DNA from: Candidatus Zhuqueibacterota bacterium | GTDB lineage: Bacteria; Zhuqueibacterota; QNDG01 | Length of the DNA stretch: 11,494 nucleotides | Direction: 5' to 3' | NCBI GenBank assembly: GCA_003645915.1 | Contig: QNDG01000011.1 | Coordinates: 1 to 11,494 of the forward strand | Shown here: positions 11,348 through 11,494 of the stretch, in pieces | Layout of the letters: the number at the start of each line of letters is the position of its first letter | Position numbering within the stretch: the stretch's first letter is position 1 | Notes under the pieces: generated by a model | What the model saw: only the letters and a program-made list of their open reading frames with translations | What the model was told of the DNA's origin: nothing | The model's database searches: none | Program-made: the position numbers and the translations under genes

Positions 11348-11494
11348 GATGTTTTCCGAAAGTCAGAAAACTTTTTTTCCATTTTTTCTTTCTATAAGTA
11401 ATGGAAAAAAAAAGTGATGTTTTCCGAAAGTCAGAAAACTTTTTTTTCCATTTTTTCTTTCTATAAGTAATGGAAAAAAAAAGTGATGTTTTCC
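11348..11494. repeat. 68-69 bp tandem repeat with hairpin potential (reaches window edge)
   Basis: GATGTTTTCCGAAAGTCAGA begins at 11348 and 11416, and its first ten bases recur at 11485 at the edge. Copies 1 and 2 are identical apart from one extra T in copy 2. Each unit contains an inverted pair GTTTTC/GAAAAC, flanking poly-A and poly-T arms (GGAAAAAAAA and TTTTTTTTCC), and a second inverted pair TTCCATT/AATGGAA. The identical units have no spacers, so it is not a CRISPR. The array begins next to a duplicated TTCTGTAAG at 11328-11345 and probably continues outside the window. It could be a replication or recombination site, a set of regulatory elements, or repeated small RNAs. Confidence 0.85.

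Noticed and set aside
11348..11494. CRISPR array
   Set aside because: The repeating unit is identical along its whole length with no variable spacers, and no cas-like gene is nearby.
1..11494. tRNA genes or an alternative genetic code
   Set aside because: No cloverleaf or GTTCGAATCC-type T-arm was seen. TAA, TAG and TGA all end convincing genes, so no stop codon appears to be recoded.

Overview
The window is an AT-rich accessory stretch of about 11.5 kb. Nearly every gene lies on the minus strand, so transcription runs from right to left. Most genes are short (44 to 296 codons), tightly packed, and preceded by purine-rich Shine-Dalgarno (SD) sites such as AGGAGG or AAGGA. No replication, capsid, tail, integrase or ribosomal gene can be recognised. 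Small unknown genes, zinc-ribbon miniproteins, strong hairpin terminators and decaying tandem copies suggest a large phage, prophage or similar mobile element of an AT-rich bacterium. The family with the N-terminal block KKYEL...LYQIKALKDF is, from memory, common in phages and accessory islands of anaerobes such as spirochaetes and Bacteroidota. The host cannot be fixed from this sequence.

Region 1 (1-5384) is dominated by one gene family that has expanded in tandem and is decaying. An intact 296-residue hexapeptide-repeat protein (147-1037), probably a left-handed beta helix, is flanked by the start of another copy (1-24), two C-terminal remnants (1037-1145 and 1156-1350), an N-terminal remnant (3402-3503) and two frameshifted pseudogenes (3715-4350 and 4472-4930). 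A linker of about 108 bp occurs three times (39-146, 3607-3714, 4365-4471) and separates successive family members. A 22-codon tail of the neighbouring CxxCxxC gene was duplicated along with them (3541-3606). Unrelated unknown genes sit between the copies. One of them, at 1890-2177, is the only clear plus-strand gene and converges on a gene of about 195 codons at a shared hairpin.

Region 2 (5388-7131) holds two cysteine-rich proteins encoded back to back (5388-5855 and 4953-5384), a decayed coding stretch (5893-6163), two small overlapping ORFs joined by a possible -1 frameshift site (6156-6493), and a 164-residue protein (6490-6984) behind an extended -10 promoter.

Region 3 (7132-9956) holds a protein with two copies of a YKGNP...FGLKKAE motif, a 212-residue basic protein, a small exported protein and several unknown genes. 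Two terminators here have nearly the same stem. A short polar motif, CAGACTG/CAGACCG, is strikingly frequent between 7345 and 8402.

Region 4 (9789-11263) is a compact run of small genes, probably one transcription unit. In transcription order it contains a 104-residue protein, a 114-residue protein, a 47-residue zinc ribbon, a 44-residue protein that matches the C-terminus of the 164-residue protein, a 107-residue protein and a 54-residue basic protein. The window ends inside a 68-69 bp tandem repeat with hairpin potential (11348-11494), which probably continues beyond the right edge.
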